Shown piece after piece: positions 14,102 through 16,800 of a stretch of 16,800 nt of DNA (within the stretch, counting starts at the first letter, position 1; the number at the start of each line of letters is the position of its first letter). The stretch comes from an uncultured Collinsella sp. (GTDB lineage: Bacteria > Actinomycetota > Coriobacteriia > Coriobacteriales > Coriobacteriaceae). The notes beneath the pieces are model-generated. The model searched no databases. It worked only from the letters and a program-made list of their open reading frames with translations, and was not told the DNA's origin. Position numbers and translations under genes: made by a program. The stretch lies in contig CABUTH010000023.1 in NCBI GenBank assembly GCA_902494465.1, positions 1 through 16,800 on the forward strand, given 5' to 3'.

Positions 14102-14151
14102 TTTTCAACCGCTAGTTTTACACATTCCCCACCGTGTGCGGAGCCATGTAG

Positions 14152-14322
14152 CTAATTTGCAAAGAAGTGACGCGCCATGCACTTGGCGCCCAACGTCTCC
14201 CTCCGGATGTTGCCCTGCGAACCATCGATCCAGGCCTTCAGGCTCATAGGGACGTCCTCGACCCTTGCAGCATCGAACTCGGGCGCGAGGGCAAGTAAAG
14301 CATGCGCGATAGCATTGAACAT
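14152..14322 (-). CDS. Small hypothetical protein (56 aa) between argG and argH
   Basis: The frame begins with ATG 14322 and encodes 56 residues, starting MFNAIAHALLALAPEF and ending GAKCMARHFFAN. GAGGAG lies 8 bases before the start and an AT-rich TATATATA tract (a possible -10) lies just upstream. The N-terminal third is a hydrophobic or amphipathic stretch, the middle has an acidic patch and a tryptophan (KAWIDGSQ), and the C terminus is basic. I do not recognise the family, and no signal peptide or clear membrane segment is evident. It sits after the putative argG terminator and 118 bases before argH. It could be a real small gene, or a remnant of a longer one. Confidence rests on the ribosome site and the sensible composition only. 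Confidence 0.45.
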   Translation of the reverse strand: MFNAIAHALLALAPEFDAARVEDVPMSLKAWIDGSQGNIRRETLGAKCMARHFFAN

Positions 14323-14372
14323 AATGGATACTCCTCATATATATAGGCGCAGAGCCGCCAAATTGATAGAAG

Positions 14373-14402
14373 GAGCCCCGCCGGACAACCCCGGCGGGGC
14401 TC
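14373..14402 (-). terminator. Probable terminator downstream of argG
   Basis: GAGCCCCGCCGG (14373-14384) and CCGGCGGGGCTC (14391-14402) form a perfect 12-bp GC-rich stem with a 6-base loop. On the minus strand CTTCTATC follows, a poor T tract. It is about 155 bases after the argG stop. The 150 bases between contain only a 7-bp CATAACG/CGTTATG inverted repeat (14478-14513). Confidence 0.55.
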
Positions 14403-14555
14403 GGACTCAGCCGCAGACGCGGCATCATATATGCGGGCGGAACGTAGGGGCCACCGATGTTAAGAAGTGTCAGCAAGCATAACGAAAGGTAGGGACCCCG
14501 TGCGCCCGTTATGTATCACGCGGATGGGCCGCGCGGATACCAAGGGAAGGAGGCG

Positions 14556-15782
14556 CTAGGCCTGAGCGGCAGCAGAGCTGGGGCCCTGGACCTTTGCCCA
14601 CGTCTTGAGCGACAGCGTATCGATCTCGATAAAGCCGGCGCTGGCCTTCTCGTCAAACGTGGTGTCGCGGTCGTAGGTAGCCAGACCGTAGTCATAGAGG
14701 CTGAAGGGGCTCTTGCGGCCGACGACATGGCAGTTGCCCTTAAAGAACTTCAGACGGACAGTGCCGGTCACGAACTTCTGGGTATCGGCCATAAAGGCAT
14801 CGAGCGCGTTTTTGAGCGGGCTGTACCACTGGCCGTTGTACACGGCGGTGGCCCAATCCTGCTCGAGCTTGATCTTGGTCTTGAGCAGGTCGCCCTCGAC
14901 GCAGATGTCCTCGAGCGCCTTGTGGGCGGTGATGAGCGTCAGGGCTCCGGGAACCTCATAGCACTCACGGCTCTTGAGGCCCACCAGACGATCCTCGACC
15001 AGATCGAGGCGGCCAAAGCCATTGTCGCCGGAGATCTTGTTGAGGGCGATGACGATCTCGGAGAGCTTCATCTTCTTGCCGTCGACGGCGACGGGCTTGC
15101 CGGCCTCAAACTCAATCTCGGTGTAGGTCGGGGTGTCCGGCGTGTCCTCGGGGTTCTTGGTCATAACCCAAGCGTCGTCGAGCGGCTCGTTCCAGGGATC
15201 CTCCAGGTGGCCGCACTCAATGGCACGACCCCACAGGTTGTCGTCGATGGAGTAGGGGTTGTCGTTGGCACCCTCGGGAACCGGCACGTTGTGGGCGTGG
15301 GCATAGGCGACCTCGTCGGGACGGCACTTCAGGTCCCACTCGCGAACCGGGGCGATAACCTTGAGCTCGGGGTCGAGGGCCTTGACGGCGGCCTCAAAAC
15401 GGACCTGGTCGTTACCCTTGCCGGTGCAGCCGTGGGCGACGTAGGTCGCGCCAAACTCGTGGGCGACCTCAACAAGCTTCTTGGCAAGCAGCGGGCGAGA
15501 CAGGGCGGAGAGCAGCGGGTACTTGTTCTCGTACATGGAGTTTGCTGCGATGGCTTTGGTCAGGAACTCATCGGAGAACTCGTCGCGCAGGTCGAGCACC
15601 TGGCAATCGAGAACGCCCAGGTCGAGCGCCTTCTGCTTCTTGGCATCCAGTCCGGTCTCTTCCTGGCCCACGTTGCCGCAGACACAAACGACATCGAGAT
15701 TCTTCTCGTCCTGGAGCCACTTGACACATACGGATGTATCAAGACCACCGGAATATGCGAGAACGACTTTTTCCTTGCTCAT
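14556..15782 (-). CDS. argG: Argininosuccinate synthase
   Basis: This 408-residue enzyme condenses citrulline and aspartate with ATP to argininosuccinate, the step before ArgH. The N-type ATP pyrophosphatase P-loop is AYSGGLDTSV (9-18). Other family segments are ATYVAHGCTGKGNDQVRFE (about 113-131) and NPYSIDDNLWGRAIECG (about 175-191), with the C-terminal IEIDTLSLKTWAKVQG near the end. The length matches the short (about 400 residue) class. ATG 15782 is preceded by GAAAGGAAA; the frame reaches 15833 but the extra part is not ArgG-like. Upstream is a long leader with an arginine-rich 24-codon ORF and a terminator-like hairpin, suggesting control by arginine supply through attenuation. Confidence 0.97.
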   Translation of the reverse strand: MSKEKVVLAYSGGLDTSVCVKWLQDEKNLDVVCVCGNVGQEETGLDAKKQKALDLGVLDCQVLDLRDEFSDEFLTKAIAANSMYENKYPLLSALSRPLLAKKLVEVAHEFGATYVAHGCTGKGNDQVRFEAAVKALDPELKVIAPVREWDLKCRPDEVAYAHAHNVPVPEGANDNPYSIDDNLWGRAIECGHLEDPWNEPLDDAWVMTKNPEDTPDTPTYTEIEFEAGKPVAVDGKKMKLSEIVIALNKISGDNGFGRLDLVEDRLVGLKSRECYEVPGALTLITAHKALEDICVEGDLLKTKIKLEQDWATAVYNGQWYSPLKNALDAFMADTQKFVTGTVRLKFFKGNCHVVGRKSPFSLYDYGLATYDRDTTFDEKASAGFIEIDTLSLKTWAKVQGPSSAAAQA

Positions 15783-15876
15783 GGCTGTTTCCTTTCGCCC
15801 TTGGTAGCTAGTTAGAACATCGGTCAGTTGCAAGTCATTTCAAGGTCATATACCGTGCAATATCAGGTTAAATAGC

Positions 15877-15923
15877 AAAAATCAGCACATACATGCCCTA
15901 GAAACATGCAGCAATGTCGTGCT
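15877..15923 (-). terminator. Terminator-like hairpin in the argG leader
   Basis: On the minus strand AGCAC (15923-15919) pairs with GTGCT (15888-15884). An inner TGCATG/CATGTA stem caps a 9-base loop, and GATTTTTG follows (T5 at 15881-15877). The stem is interrupted by an asymmetric internal loop, so it is weaker than the other terminators here. It lies about 100 bases before argG and 65 bases after the leader ORF stop. Confidence 0.4.
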
Positions 15924-15987
15924 AAAACCCAACGACCTCAAAATGACTCTGTTGAGGCAATTCGCCCCATGCGGACAGAGACGATTG

Positions 15988-16062
15988 TTATCGTCGTCGG
16001 GAAATTGCGCGCTGGCGTCGGATGGCATTGTCTGCAGTGGTGATGATCTTTACGAACTGCAT
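15988..16062 (-). CDS. Putative arginine leader peptide of argG (24 aa)
   Basis: The frame starts at ATG 16062 with a strong AAAGGAG 6 bases upstream, encodes 24 residues beginning MQFVKIITTADNA, and ends AISRRR before TAA. Six residues are arginine (15, 16, 18, 22, 23, 24), and the last three codons are CGA CGA CGA. The minus-strand RNA GACGAT at the final Arg codons and stop can pair with ATCGTC just after the stop (15980-15985 with 15990-15995). CTCTGT (15975-15980) can instead pair with ACAGAG (15947-15952), which clashes with a third stem (15952-15957 with 15936-15941). This is the layout of a ribosome-mediated attenuator: with scarce arginyl-tRNA the ribosome would stall on the Arg codons and change the fold before argG. 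The peptide is too short for homology; the role is inferred from codons, position and pairing. Confidence 0.6.
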   Translation of the reverse strand: MQFVKIITTADNAIRRQRAISRRR

Positions 16063-16336
16063 CTGCCTCTCCTTTCACGTATCGCCGGGCGCAATTCAAA
16101 TATCGTAAACGGTACCTTTTACTCGGTAAGCGGTTGTTTTTCCGTCTCCGTTTTCGATGGTCGCTATATTACGCTAAAGTGCCCGCAGCACAAGCGACAA
16201 ATTCAAATTTCTGAAAAGTTTTTTCATTACTTTGTGAAGCGTGGTGCAAACACGCTCCGTTCCTGCGAAAATACGCTCGACTACGAGTTGATGGTTATAA
16301 CGTCTGAAACAATCTCGAAACGAAAGGCTCGCTTTT
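16063..16336. other. AT-rich divergent promoter region, argG leader / HAD-IIB gene
   Basis: These 274 bases are clearly less GC-rich than the surrounding genes and hold no credible ORF. Weak -35/-10 pairs can be found on the minus strand, for example TTACCG-N16-TACGAT about 50 bases upstream of the leader ORF. An AGCGTG/CACGCT hairpin lies near 16237-16255. I see nothing decisive. Confidence 0.4.
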
Positions 16337-16800
16337 ATGCAAACTTACGAATCGGACGCCAACATCGGCAACATTAAGATTCTCGCCGTCGATATGGACA
16401 AGACGCTGCTGACCGACGAGCGTGTGCTGCCCCAGGGTCTTGATGAGCGCCTGGACAAGCTCGCCGACGCCGGCATCGTATTCTGCCCCGCCAGCGGACG
16501 TCCCGCCCCCAAGCTCGAGGAGATGTTCGAGGGCATCAAGAACCGCCTCGCCTTTTGTCCCGACAACGGAGCTTGCGTGATCTATCGCGGCAGCTATATC
16601 TATAAAAGCAATATTGACGTGGAGCTGTATCAGCAGGTCTTGAACCGTGCCTCGGAGGATCCTCGCGCTGTCCCCGTCCTGTGCTGCTTCGACGAGTTCT
16701 ACGTGCTTGCCCGCGACCATCAATACCACGACGAGATCAGCGTCTACTACAACACAATCAACTACGTCGACAGCTTTGAGGGCATTGATTTCGAGTCCAA
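16337..16800 (+). CDS. HAD-IIB (Cof-type) phosphatase, 3'-truncated by window edge
   Basis: The frame runs from ATG 16337 to the end of the window, 154 complete codons without a stop. Motif I is LAVDMDKTLL (D19, D21). Motif II is the serine in CPASGRP (S53). The PDNGACVIY segment (76-84) is the usual start of the type IIB cap domain in Cof/YidA phosphatases. These enzymes dephosphorylate sugar phosphates, nucleotides or cofactor phosphates; full members have about 270 residues, so motifs III and IV lie beyond the window. GAAAGG is 9 bases before the start. It is divergent from the argG leader and has no visible link to arginine synthesis. Confidence 0.88.
   Translation, partial: MQTYESDANIGNIKILAVDMDKTLLTDERVLPQGLDERLDKLADAGIVFCPASGRPAPKLEEMFEGIKNRLAFCPDNGACVIYRGSYIYKSNIDVELYQQVLNRASEDPRAVPVLCCFDEFYVLARDHQYHDEISVYYNTINYVDSFEGIDFES

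Noticed and set aside
12576..14249. 557-codon plus-strand ORF opposite argH
   Set aside because: Shadow of argH; composition rich in His, Arg and Gln with no family motif.
14105..14476. 123-codon minus-strand ORF in the argG-argH spacer
   Set aside because: It runs through the GC-rich terminator hairpin and lacks a good ribosome site. The 56-codon frame overlapping it has a better start and composition.
14511..15815. 434-codon plus-strand ORF opposite argG
   Set aside because: Shadow of argG; no ribosome site and no motifs.
15783..16062. ArgR (ARG box) operators upstream of argG
   Set aside because: AT-rich pieces exist, but no convincing pair of 18-bp ARG-box palindromes was seen.
15919..16377. 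152-codon plus-strand ORF upstream of the Cof-type gene
   Set aside because: It overlaps the start of the well-supported phosphatase in another frame, lies in AT-rich promoter-like DNA, and has no ribosome site or recognisable domain. The argG leader features on the other strand explain part of the region better.

Overview
The window looks like an ordinary chromosomal segment of a high-GC, Gram-positive anaerobe. My best guess is a gut Coriobacteriia member close to Collinsella. This rests on the GC-rich third-codon positions, GAAAGG/AAGGAGG-type ribosome binding sites, occasional TTG and GTG starts, and the gene content (an L-cysteine desulfidase, a C-GCAxxG-C-C protein, metY, a four-domain S1). 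No database search was possible, so the taxon is an inference. No phage, insertion sequence, CRISPR array or tRNA gene was seen.

Layout. A 5'-truncated diacylglycerol kinase-like lipid kinase (1-894, +) faces a block of minus-strand genes: a GGQ release-factor-like protein, xpt, an MFS exporter and metY. The divergent plus-strand gene encodes a C-GCAxxG-C-C redox-type protein. A YigZ/IMPACT gene follows (minus), then the RNase P RNA gene rnpB (minus) and rpsA for ribosomal protein S1 (minus). A HAD phosphatase (plus) converges on an L-cysteine desulfidase (minus). This is divergent from rpiB (plus), which converges on ndk (minus). argH and argG (minus) follow, separated by a 520-base spacer that holds a small 56-codon gene. 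The window ends in a HAD-IIB/Cof-type phosphatase (plus) cut by the window edge. Most transcription units end in clear intrinsic terminators, several of them shared between or abutting neighbouring genes.

How the genes work together. They are mostly housekeeping: purine salvage and nucleotide supply (xpt, ndk, rpiB), sulfur amino acid metabolism (metY, cysteine desulfidase), the last two steps of arginine synthesis (argG, argH), and translation or RNA maturation (rpsA, rnpB, the GGQ protein).

The most interesting signals are in the non-coding parts. (1) Two copies (6347-6459 and 9458-9569) of a ~112-base structured palindromic repeat share a nearly identical core, while the 14-15 bp outer stem differs between copies by compensatory changes on both sides. 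This is strong sequence evidence for a base-paired element, and I do not recognise the family. (2) Upstream of argG is a 24-codon ORF with a strong ribosome binding site and six arginine codons, the last three directly before the stop. It is followed by mutually exclusive stems and a terminator-like hairpin, which looks like an arginine attenuator. (3) Smaller candidates include a hairpin burying the rpsA Shine-Dalgarno, three back-to-back hairpins upstream of rnpB, an 18-bp tandem repeat upstream of ndk, and terminator hairpins 20-27 bases ahead of downstream start codons.
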